Assembly: GCA_028095005.1 (NCBI GenBank)
Contig: CM051460.1
Span: 111,759,039-111,823,038 of the forward strand
Length of the DNA stretch: 64,000 bases
Direction of reading: 5' to 3'
Source of the DNA: Rhynchospora pubera
Taxonomy: Eukaryota > Streptophyta > Magnoliopsida > Poales > Cyperaceae
Part shown: one piece after another, positions 23,276 to 32,693 of the stretch
How positions within the stretch are numbered: the stretch's first letter is position 1
Layout of the letters: each line of letters opens with the position of its first letter
Program-made: the position numbers and the translations under genes
Notes under the pieces: model-generated
What the model was told of the DNA's origin: nothing
The model's input: the letters and a program-made list of their open reading frames with translations, nothing else
Database searches by the model: none

Positions 23276-25099
23276 TTGTCCGAATATGATGTGAGTTTCG
23301 AACCAAGGACATCATACAAAGGACAAATTCTTGTCGACTTCATAGTTGAGTGCACAGCTAGACAAACTGAAAATCCCAAGGAAGAAGTGTGGGAAGTTTT
23401 CGTGGATGGGGCAGCTTCTGAGAAGGGTTCGGGTGTTGGCGTTGAAATAAAAGGTCCGAAAGGCGAGAAATTTCATTATGCGATGCATTTGACATTCGAG
23501 GTATCCAACAATGTCGCAGAATATGAGGCATTGCTGGCAGGTATGCGACTTATGGAGGCAATCGGAGCAAGAAGTGTGCGTTTCTACATGGATTCGCAGC
23601 TGGTCGTAAACCAGATCAAAGGAGAATATGCAGCAATAAATGAAAGGTTAGCCCTATACTTGGAGAAGGTGAAAACAGTATTAGCTGTCTTTGAAAGTGC
23701 TTCTGTAGAGTACGTGCCACAGACTCAAAATGAAACAGCAGATGCTCTGTCTAAAATTGCTAAAGAAAGCGACTTAGATCGAGAAAAACCCATTATTATG
23801 TTGGAAGTGCCACATCCCAGCATTGATGTTCTCGTATTCGAAGTGTATATTGTGGAGGCAGGAAAGGAGTGGTACGCTTTGTTTTGGAATTTTCTCAAAG
23901 AAGGAAAACTCCCAGAAGATGACAAGGTTGCCCGAAAAGTCAAGCGGTGGGCTCTCGAATTCACTATCCGAGATGGTCTATTATTGAAAAAAGGATACGG
24001 AATACCCTGGCTCACATGTGTTGGGAGAGCAAAAGCGGACGAAATTATTGCTGAAGTGCACGAAGGGATATGCGGTAGCCATCAAGGAATAACTTCGCTA
24101 GGAAGGAGGATCGTTAGAGCAGGGTTTTACTGGCCTTCCTTGAAGAAAGATGTCGAGACATATGTTCGCAGATGTGAAAAATGCCAATTCCACGCCCGCA
24201 TACCAAGACAACCACCTCATCCAATGCAATCCATCTCCAGTTCATGGCCGTTCGATGTGTGGGGGTTAGATTTGTTGGGGCCTTTCCCTCAAGGACAAGG
24301 AAATGTTAAATTCCTAGTGGTGGCCGTGGAATATTTCACCAAATGGATCGAAGCCAAACCCCTGGCAACCATCACGTCACAAAAAATAGTGGACTTCGCG
24401 AGACACCAGATCGTGTATAGATACGGGATCCCACATACCTTCATCTCCGACAATGGTACACAGTTTACTGGCGCCCCATTCCAGGACTTTTGCAAAGGAC
24501 TAGGCATCCGATCGTGCACCTCCTCGGTCTGTCATCCCCAATCTAATGGTTTAGCTGAGGTTTCCAACCGAACTATATTGGAAGGACTGAAGAGAAAAAT
24601 TGAAGGCAGCAAGAATACTTGGCCTGAATATCTCGATGAAATCTTATGGGCCTACCGTACCACACCTCGCTCTTCCACAGGCCGTTCACCTTTTTCCATG
24701 ATTTATGGAATGGAGGCTGTCACACCTATGGAAGCAGTACACCCTACTTTGAGAACGAAGTCATATACTTGGGAGAAGAATGGAACTCGAAGGGAAGAAG
24801 ATTTGGAGACCATTTACGAGTTGAGGGAGGAAGCTCGAGTGAAGATGGAAGAGTATCAGAGAAGAATGCGAAAGGGTTTCGATAGGAAAGTTGCTCCCAA
24901 ACATTTCCAACCAGGTGATTGGGTGCTCAGGAAGATCGAAGCCACAGGTAAACAAGTGGGGAAACTTGATCCCGCATGGGAAGGCCCATTCGAGATCATC
25001 AAGTCTATTGAAGGCAGGGCTTACCATCTCAGGGATATGAGAGGCAAGCGCATTCCAAATGCTTGGAACGCTGCCCATCTCAGAAAGTTTTACACTTAG
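23276..25099 (+). pseudogene. pol: retrotransposon pol part 3: second RNase H and integrase
   Basis: 607 codons in the frame of part 2, lacking their own clear ATG at the start. First comes an archaeal-type RNase H (VFVDGAASEKGSGVG, NNVAEYEALLAGM, MDSQLVVNQIKGEY), the extra domain typical of Tat elements. Then the integrase: an HHCC zinc domain (HEGICGSHQG to CEKCQ, about 24058-24187), the DDE core with WGLDLLGPFP, FISDNGTQFTG and a Glu in NGLAEVSNRT, and a C-terminal GDWVLRK and WEGPFEI module. No chromodomain follows. Integrase inserts the cDNA copy and makes the 5-bp duplication. Confidence 0.9.
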
Positions 25100-25113
25100 G
25101 AAGGATAGAAGTC

Positions 25114-25297
25114 GACCAATATCGTAGCCGGTCTCTTCGTGTCCGAGTTGTTTTTCTACGTTTTCGTTTCTTATGATTGTTAGGGATAAAAACAGGAACC
25201 AGACCAATATCGTAGTCAGTCTATTCACATCCGAGTTGTTTGTTTTCGTTTTTTGTTGTTATGGATAAAAACAACCAGACCAGTATCGTAGTCAGGT
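25114..25297 (+). repeat. tandem repeat after pol (76-88 bp unit)
   Basis: Two full copies and one partial of a unit starting GACCAATATCGTAG at 25114, 25202 and 25278. Units contain TCCGAGTTGTTT and GGATAAAAACA. It lies in the untranslated 3' half of the element. Confidence 0.75.
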
Positions 25298-26054
25298 CTT
25301 TTTTATTCTTAGATGGGGTATTGAAGGCCCTTGTATCTTAACATAATATTGGTTTATAAATGAAGACAGTTTGTTTTCTATTGGATTCTCGCGTGCTTCT
25401 TTAAAAAAAAAAAAAAAAAAAAGTCGTGACCCAGTAAAGTCGGGAAAAGCCGACAAATAACTGTACTTTGTTTGTACTTGGAAATAAAGACAAAACTGGG
25501 CAAATCTGACAATAAATGCTGACATTTAAGACGGTTAGTTGGCAGTTAGCTGATAAAAAGCTATAAATAAAACCCATCGTCTTCCCCAAAGGAGGCACCA
25601 GAACACGTTCACTAAGCTTGAAGTCAACAATGGCGAAAAGAAAGAAAAAGAAAAATAAAATATATTCCACTAAGATAAAAGGAAATTTAGGAGGATAGCT
25701 GAGAAGGAATCGGAGATTTAGGTGGATAGCTGATGTAAAGCAAAATACTCGCATCAGATATTCACCGATCTTCGGTTCCGAACATCCCCGAAACACCTGA
25801 ATCCAGTGAATTCAGGAGCGGCTTTGTTATCTCAGTCGTTCTGAGTCCAATGGATCGAGTTTGTTTCGGATGATGGAAGTCTCCCCAGACTTAGGAGATT
25901 GGTTTCTAAGGCTGGGGAGATTTATTAACTAGCCCGGGGTTGTTAGTGTTAGATGACCCAAATCACTTCTTTCTGAGGATTGTCCGCGAATATATACAGA
26001 AAGAAAGTCAAGAAGAATTATCCTCGGTGCAGTTAGCAGTAGTTAGAAAATATA
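25298..26054. other. non-coding 3' region of the retrotransposon
   Basis: Contains a 19-A run near 25402-25420 and no supported reading frame. It separates pol from the 39-bp repeats. Confidence 0.5.
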
Positions 26055-26310
26055 TTTCCTTGAGAATGTATCTCGGAATTAATGTATCTTTTGTTTCCTT
26101 GAGAATGTATCTCGGAATTAATGTATCTTTTATTTCCTTGAGAATGTATCTCGGAATTAATGTATCTTTTGTTTCCTTGAGAATGTATCTCGGAATTAAT
26201 GTATCTTTTATTTTCTTAAGAATGTATTTCGGAGTTAGTGCGTTTATTTCCTTTAGAATGTATCTCGGAGTTCGTATACTTGTTAATTTTGAGAATAAAT
26301 CTCGAAACTA
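26055..26310 (+). repeat. 39-bp tandem repeat in the retrotransposon
   Basis: Four nearly identical 39-bp units start at 26055, 26094, 26133 and 26172, with two or three decayed ones to about 26310. Core is TTGAGAATGTATCTCGGAAT. Since 39 is a multiple of three, one frame reads as a 13-residue repeat (RMYLGINVS core), but nothing shows it is translated. Confidence 0.8.
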
Positions 26311-26528
26311 AGCTGCACAAGATATACCCAGATGATGTTGTTAACATCTCGCAAAAAAAAAAAATAATAATAATAATAATAGTAATTAGCAGATAATAGA
26401 GACAATTAAGGCAAAAGAAGTCACGATTTTCACTTCAGACAAAGCACCATATTACATCAAGTCACATCACCAAAACCTTAATTCTCTTGACCCCAACTAT
26501 ACCTAAAAAACATAATAGAAATACTAGC

Positions 26529-28883
26529 CTACCCAGATCCCGAGTTATCTTCGTCATCTACAGGCTTCGGAACATCTGCGGGCCAAGGCACTTGTTCTTC
26601 AGGCCATGGATATCGCGGAGCAAACATCTCTCCCAACACATCAATGGTACCCGATAACACATTTCCATCCGGGCCTAAAAGTCGGTCATCAGAACGGCGC
26701 CAGCTACACTCAGCAACGGGAGGAAGATGTGGAATTTCATTAGCTGCAAGAAGGCCAAACTCCTCGTCTGTAATCGGATAGGACCATTGGAGCCCGCGAC
26801 ACACCCGAAGTAAAACATTCCTGAGAACTGACGCCGACTGCATTCCAGCAGCCCTTTTGAAAGCACGAGAACGAAGGAAAGAAGGAAGAAGTTCATCAAA
26901 AATCTTATACTTGTCATCTTTAGACAACTCGGCCGCCCCAGCAGGAAGAGAATTCTCCACTGATAGTCTTGTCACTTCATCCTTGAGTATCTCCGAGATG
27001 TTCTCGGACTTCTGCCTCCTACTTGTTTCTTCTGCCAAATCCTTCCGAGTAGAAGTCAGAAGACCTACAACTTGGTCTTTTTGTCTCAAGGATGAATCCA
27101 ATTTTAAAAGTAGTAAATGCCTCAGCCGCTCGAAATCCTCCAATTTCTTGGCCTGCTCGGTATTTTCCTTCAGAAGATTCTGAGCGAACAGTACAATGAA
27201 TTTGTTAGAGTCAACATAGTTGTGAGTCATAGAATGCCAGTCCTTATAATGCTGGTCGTGTTCAACATGTAAATTTTGTACCTTTGACTTCTCCTTCGCC
27301 AACTCTACTTCCAAAGAAGCAATGCGAGCTTCTTGAGCAGAAAAGATCGCTCGAAGCTCTGCCAAGCAATGAGTTAATTGAGAAGATGAAGGAGATACAG
27401 GGTTCAGAGTAACGACAGCTGCATCCAGGTGAGATCTCAGAGAACTCGCAGGCATTTGAAGAGGAGTAGAAGCAGAATGCATCAGGTCTTCATCCTCCAA
27501 AGGAAGAGATCGGGCAGGAGTTGGAGGACAAGAACGAGCTGAACCCTCCGAAATCTGATGAGAGGGAACAGGTTCTGGAATGACCTCGAGAACAAATTCT
27601 GAAATAGGCTCCGAAGCAGGGGGAATCACGACTTTGGATGAACCAGGTCTTGGCAAACGAGGGGGAACCACGAACAACTCATCGTCGGAAACATCAACAG
27701 TTGTTCTTTCTAGAGGAGGGTGAGAAGATGCCTCCAGTGAAGGTCGGGTGTGAGAAGGACCATTTTCACTAGTACTCCCAGCCCCTTTCAGCGAGATACC
27801 TGCTTCTGACACTGCAGGATGTGACACTTTGGCAGGCCCAGCATCTCGTCGCGCTTTCTTCTGGTGACGCTCAGAAGCAGTAGTAGAGGCAACCCCCCTT
27901 TTTAAGACCTTCGGTGGGGCTGCGGAGGGAATAACAGTTTCAGCTTCGAGATGTATTGGAGATTCCTCCTCCAAAGAAGTCCCATTGAAAACCAAGCGAA
28001 TTGGACCTTCGGTTTTGATGACCGAGTCCAATTTGAGAAGAAAAGCGTACTCTTCTACAGTGGGAGGATCAATAGAGACACCATTGAAACTGTCAGTATC
28101 TTTATTCCACTTCTTGGTAATCCCAAATACATCCAGATAAGGCTGGCGAAGATAACAGAAGTGAGTTTCCCAATTGTCGAGTTTCTTGACCTTCCCGAAC
28201 AAAACCATGTTCACTTTGTTCCGAACAGTACAAAGATCCCCAGCTTTTGAAAACCCAAAGTAATGCCCGAACATCCGTAAGGAAGCTGTCATTCCTTCAA
28301 AGCCCATAGCCAGAGAAAATAAAGTTACCACAGTCTCGAAGGATCTAATGATGCACCAGGCATTGGGGTGGAGTTGTCCAGGGGCGATCTCGAGAAGCGA
28401 GAGAATGTCGGTCACGAATTGTGTAAGAGGGACCTTGAAGCCACACCTTGACAAGGGTTTGAAGAGAACTGCCCCCTTTTCTTCATCGTAAGGTCGATCC
28501 TCTGGGGCGGCAGCTTCTAAGGCATCCTTCTCAGTGAGACCAATCTGACAAGAGAAGGCATACAAAGACTTCTCACTCCAGGTTTGAGATTGAAAGGTAG
28601 GCGTCTTCTTGAATACTTCATCAAGAGGGCGAGAGGAGCGACGAAAAACCTCCTTTCTGGGAGCCACTCGACCTTTCCCCTTTTCAGGATCCCGAACGGG
28701 TGAAGAATTGTCGACTTCCAAGTTTCCCCCAGTTGATGGGTGAACAACCATCTGTTGTTCTGAATTGGCAGATTTCTCTGGGACATCCGAAGATGGAACT
28801 CGTGGTTTTGAACTACTAGAAGACATAGAAACTGGAAAATAAAGCACATAAGTATAAGACCTAAAGATAGATCGTGGCGTCAA
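26529..28883 (-). CDS. antisense ORF of the retrotransposon (Transposase_28-like domain)
   Basis: An unbroken 784-codon frame on the strand opposite gag-pol. The likely start is the second Met at 28826 (MSSSSSKPRV, 765 residues); the first is at 28883. Residues about 1-135 are Ser/Pro/charged and likely disordered. Residues about 137-245 resemble the plant 'putative gypsy type transposon' domain (PF04195), with FKPLSRCGFKVPLTQF, LHPNAW and LAMGFEGMTASLRMFGHYFGF. A disordered middle follows, then a long coiled coil (about 530-660; ASLEVELAKEKSKVQ) and an acidic tail. Such antisense ORFs are known in Tat elements; their role is not known to me. It is intact while gag-pol is broken, which is notable. 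Confidence 0.8.
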   Translation of the reverse strand: MTPRSIFRSYTYVLYFPVSMSSSSSKPRVPSSDVPEKSANSEQQMVVHPSTGGNLEVDNSSPVRDPEKGKGRVAPRKEVFRRSSRPLDEVFKKTPTFQSQTWSEKSLYAFSCQIGLTEKDALEAAAPEDRPYDEEKGAVLFKPLSRCGFKVPLTQFVTDILSLLEIAPGQLHPNAWCIIRSFETVVTLFSLAMGFEGMTASLRMFGHYFGFSKAGDLCTVRNKVNMVLFGKVKKLDNWETHFCYLRQPYLDVFGITKKWNKDTDSFNGVSIDPPTVEEYAFLLKLDSVIKTEGPIRLVFNGTSLEEESPIHLEAETVIPSAAPPKVLKRGVASTTASERHQKKARRDAGPAKVSHPAVSEAGISLKGAGSTSENGPSHTRPSLEASSHPPLERTTVDVSDDELFVVPPRLPRPGSSKVVIPPASEPISEFVLEVIPEPVPSHQISEGSARSCPPTPARSLPLEDEDLMHSASTPLQMPASSLRSHLDAAVVTLNPVSPSSSQLTHCLAELRAIFSAQEARIASLEVELAKEKSKVQNLHVEHDQHYKDWHSMTHNYVDSNKFIVLFAQNLLKENTEQAKKLEDFERLRHLLLLKLDSSLRQKDQVVGLLTSTRKDLAEETSRRQKSENISEILKDEVTRLSVENSLPAGAAELSKDDKYKIFDELLPSFLRSRAFKRAAGMQSASVLRNVLLRVCRGLQWSYPITDEEFGLLAANEIPHLPPVAECSWRRSDDRLLGPDGNVLSGTIDVLGEMFAPRYPWPEEQVPWPADVPKPVDDEDNSGSG

Positions 28884-29605
28884 CGAAAAGAGTTCGGATA
28901 CGAGTAGAATAGGGACTGGTAATAATGAATGGGATCACCACAGAATAGATACCAATAGTATAGTGGGAGTAACCAATCTCTTATATTTTTTGTACATTTT
29001 ATACCAATCGGTACTAAGATATATACACCATACCTAAAAAGACAAAACCAGAAACAGTATAGAACTGTTTGCTAACTATAGGAAGGGTATAATCAAGAAC
29101 ATGGAGTAAATATTCTTTATACTAAGATCACAATGGGCATTAACCGTACCAGTTCTAAACATATACATATTCATGCTGAACAGATAGAAAGGGCTGATTC
29201 CATGGTATTTCTAAGGAAAACTAAAAGGAAAAAGGAGGATAAAGAGAGGATACCTGAAATGAAAGGAGTTCGCCGGAGAGCTCGCCGGATAAGGAGAGGA
29301 AGGTTCGTCGGAAGACGAGGAGAGGAGTTCACCGGAGAGTAGGGGGGAGGACGAACGATCGTTCAGGAAAGCAGCAAAGAGAGAATAGCTCGACAGAGAA
29401 GAAAGAGGAGAAGAGGAGAAGGCTGAAATGATAAATGACAAAGGAAGAGAGAGAAATGGGAGTATAAAGGCAAGGAGTTGAAAGGACAGCAGTAAAGGCG
29501 GTCATAACTTTCACAGATTACGAGGCGAAGATGAAAGGGTTGGCGTTGGGATCAAGATGCATACCAAGCGATAGCCAGGTAACCTGACCGCCTGACCGTT
29601 TTATA
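28884..29605. other. upstream region of the antisense ORF
   Basis: About 720 bp between the antisense ORF start and the 50-bp repeats. From 29210 to 29470 it is purine-rich on the plus strand, i.e. CT-rich in the sense of the antisense ORF, as expected for a plant leader. A promoter for the antisense ORF probably lies here, but I cannot point to a TATA box with confidence. Confidence 0.4.
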
Positions 29606-30325
29606 TGTTCGGGACTCAAGGGCTTCACCACTTCGTGCATCACCCAAGAGTCAAGTATTCGGGACTCAAGGGCTTCACCACTTCGTGCTTCACCCAAGAG
29701 TCATGTGTTCGGGACTCAAGGGCTTCACCCAAGAGTCACGTGTTCGGGACTCAAGGGCTTCACCACTTCGTGCTTCACCCAAGAGTCAAGTATTCGGGAC
29801 TCAAGGGCTTCACCACTTCGCGCTTCACCCAAGAGTCATGTGTTCGGGACTCAAGGGCTTCACCACTTCGCGCTTCACCCAAGAGTCATGTGTTCGGGAC
29901 TTAAGGGCTTCACCACTTCGTGATTCACCCAAGAGTCAAGTATTCGGGACTCAAGGGCTTCACCACTTCGTGCTTCACCCAAGAGTCATGTGTTCGGGAC
30001 TCAAGGGCTTCACCCAAGAGTCACGTGTTCGGGACTCAAGGGCTTCACCACTTCGTGCTTCACCCAAGAGTCAAGTATTCGGGACTCAAAGGCTTCACCA
30101 CTTCGCGCTTCACCCAAGAGTCATGTGTTCGGGACTCAAGGGCTTCACCACTTCGTGATTCACCAAAGAGTCAAGCATTCGGGACTCAAGGGCTTCACCA
30201 CTTCGTGATTCACCAAAGAGTCAAGCATTCAGGACTCAAGGGCTTCACCACTTCGTGCTTCACCCAAGAGTCATGTGTTCGGGATTCAAGGGCTTCACCA
30301 CTTCGTGCCCCACTTAAGTCTTGAA
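29606..30325 (+). repeat. 50-bp minisatellite next to the 3' LTR
   Basis: Fifteen units: thirteen of 50 bp and two of 35 bp. Units start GGGACTCAAGGGCTTCACC at 29611, 29661, 29711 (short), 29746, 29796, 29846, 29896, 29946, 29996 (short), 30031, 30081, 30131, 30181, 30231 (G lost to A) and 30281. The two short units are 285 bp apart, showing that a block of about six units was duplicated. The lack of stops in all three plus frames is a by-product of the unit sequence. Confidence 0.92.
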
Positions 30326-30381
30326 TTTCGCGACTTGATTTTCAACTTACGATGAATACTCATCCCAAGTTCAAGGGCTTA

Positions 30382-30813
30382 TGATAGGGCCGGCCTGATA
30401 AAGCTCGGCCCAAATAGAAGGATATGGAACCCAACCCAAAAGAGGCCTGCAATGGGGGTAAAGAAGCGGGAAAAGATAAAATTAAACGGCGCGCCCCAAA
30501 TGAAGTCGGGGGGACAGGCCATAACAAACTCATATGGAGTACCTCACCAAACATAAGTCGGGAGAATCTAGAGGCATCAAGTAGGCTAACGGCTGTCGGG
30601 TGACGTCAGCGTTCTGTTATGGAAAATAGGCCTATAAATAGAAGGGGTAGATCATTGTAATAGGGGTTGGCATTTTTGTAGAGAAAAGCTCTGGTATTAG
30701 ACAAATTGGGAACATATTGTAATCCGCAAAATAATCAATAAAGTTCATTTTCCACTCATTCTCATCTCTAAATTCTCTCACGTTGTTAATCTCTACCAAA
30801 ACTGAGCTTATCA
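30382..30813 (+). repeat. 3' LTR
   Basis: 432 bp, matching the 5' LTR except at four bases. TATA box at 30633-30640, AATAAA at 30737-30742. The 15 bases before it hold TTCAAGGGCTT, not a long purine tract. Confidence 0.95.
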
Positions 30814-30818
30814 ACAAT
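30814..30818. repeat. target site duplication, right copy (ACAAT)
   Basis: Identical to 18320-18324. DNA from here rightward was directly upstream of the NLR before the insertion. Confidence 0.9.
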
Positions 30819-32693
30819 CAATTCTTAGTCAATTCATAATTTCATATTTAGTTCAGTCAAAGAAGTTAGGCGAGGGGCACCTAGAGGAGAGAAGTATATG
30901 ACAAGAGTAAAAAGATTATAAAAGCAGTCAAAATTTATATTTTGTTTAGAGTACTGAAAAGTGAAAACTGTAAATTTTTTTTTCTATTTAATGCAAGTTA
31001 TGTATAAGTTTATTTGAGCTGGCGGTTGAGAATTATTAATGTGAATCATCTAACTTTTTTTTTTATTATGCATGAAATTCTGTGTAAAATAGGTACAAAA
31101 TAGGTACAACGTATTAACATTTGTATGGGCGATGATGAGGTATTAAAATGCTGTGGATTGTGTGTGTGTATATATATTAAGAGAAAGGCACCCTTATATG
31201 TTAATGTTATGAGAAAAATAAACGAAGATTCTATTCAACAGAAACGCGCAAGAGCTGTCACTGACAGATCCAAGTTAAAAAAATATATTTGATGGTAAAT
31301 TGAGACAAATTCAGGATTGTTTATTTGAAAAAGTACAAGTAGAGGTCAAATGGACGATTGTCGGATATACCATTGGATGATTGGATCTCGAGAAAACTAT
31401 ACACTCGTTTTGTATATATAAAACTTTATCAAGTACGGTCTCCGGTTTGTTGTTTGACTTGTTTCTCAATGTGGCTCACGAGAAAAGGCCATATAATTTT
31501 TTTTTGAGTTTAAAAGGCCATATAATTAATGAAGAGGGTTCAATACCAACATTTCGGTTGGCTTCAAATGCCAACATTTCACTATTTGATTATTTTTTTT
31601 AATTTTAAAATGAAAACGTCAAATCCAAACCGGTCATCTTATTTAGTTCAATGACTGATGCATTTTGATATAAGTTTTTTAAATTTTAGAGTTTATTTGA
31701 TACTCCATCAAAGGCTAAAACATGAACTTATTAGAATGAATCTATCACAATTAATAGCGTTTGTTTATTTTTCTACCTCTTGATGGAGTAGCAAATAAAC
31801 TCTAAAATTTACAAAAACTATCTAGCGGTCCCAAATATGGTAAAATATTTATGTTGCCAGTAGTACATTGAAGCAAAAACAGAGCATTACTTGTATCTTC
31901 ATCGTTAATTGTATATATTTTTAATCGGTTCCATATTTTTTATGACGTTCATGCATGAAATGTTTTGTTTTGAAAACAATTGAAAACATCATGGACTTCG
32001 GCCTGCGGTATATGACATGTAAGAGTGAAATCGGTGACTGTTTTAACTGTTCTTTCGTAAACAATTAAAGATTTTAGTGACCACATTTCACAAACAGTAT
32101 ATGCACTCCTAATGACATGTTATTGCAATTTTTCGGTTACCACATTTCATAAAGAGAGGAAATATATGTAATACAGTTCTCCGAAAGTACTTTAAACTTT
32201 TTTCAGATAAATTCAAAGTTGTTATCCCAAAAAATCGTTGACCTTAAATTAAGGGTCTAAGATATTAAAGAATCTTAATACATGTGAAAATTATACAAAA
32301 AAGTAGCTAGATCAACTGTTATAAATGGTTATAAATCTTGTTAAGAGGAAAAGACCTATGGGCTATGGCCCAAAGGGTCAAATAAATTCAATTAAGTGCC
32401 CATCTAGCACAACTCAAGCCCATTTTTGTTAGGCCTAGACCATATCCTGAGCTTGAAGCAATGGACCTAAGATGAAAGAAATTTAGATTTCTAGGATCCG
32501 TAATTGCCGACAAATAGAATTTAACTAATTTTTATTAGACAAAGTACATTATACATAGATAGAAAATTACATATTCAAGCCGACATTAATCCAGACTATG
32601 CAAATTGAATCAATCAAACTATGCAAATTAATATGCAATTTTATATCAGAAAGTACCGATAAATAACATCAACTCAGTTATAAGAGTGCTCAC
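30819..32693. other. intergenic, former NLR upstream DNA
   Basis: AT-rich. No splice-framed coding segment is seen on either strand, and in particular nothing resembling the C-terminal exon expected for the reductase to the right. Holds a foldback element at 31681-31810. Confidence 0.5.
31681..31810. mobile_element. foldback/MITE-like inverted repeat
   Basis: Arms 31681-31711 and 31780-31810 are 31 bp each and complementary except for one base, with a 68-base loop. Similarity weakens but goes on a few bases outward. No target duplication is clear. Confidence 0.6.

Larger units (their letters stand above)
18325..30813 (+). mobile_element. complete LTR retrotransposon, Ty3/gypsy, Tat-like lineage
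   Basis: 12,489 bp bounded by two 432-bp LTRs that start TGATA and end TATCA, with ACAAT duplicated on both sides. Internal order on the plus strand is primer site, gag, protease, RT, RNase H, second RNase H, integrase; this is the Ty3/gypsy order. The second, archaeal-type RNase H after the usual one, the lack of a chromodomain, and a long antisense ORF in the 3' half point to the Tat clade (Retand/Grande relatives). The gag-pol frame is interrupted by stops at 19441, 21118 and 23273 and by a frame change near 22932. The last 5 kb is a long non-pol region with three tandem-repeat families and the antisense ORF. It sits between the NLR gene and its former upstream DNA. Confidence 0.95.

Noticed and set aside
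29605..30324. Several plus-strand frames up to 157 residues in the 50-bp repeats
   Set aside because: All three frames are open because the repeat unit lacks stops; they are by-products of the tandem repeat.
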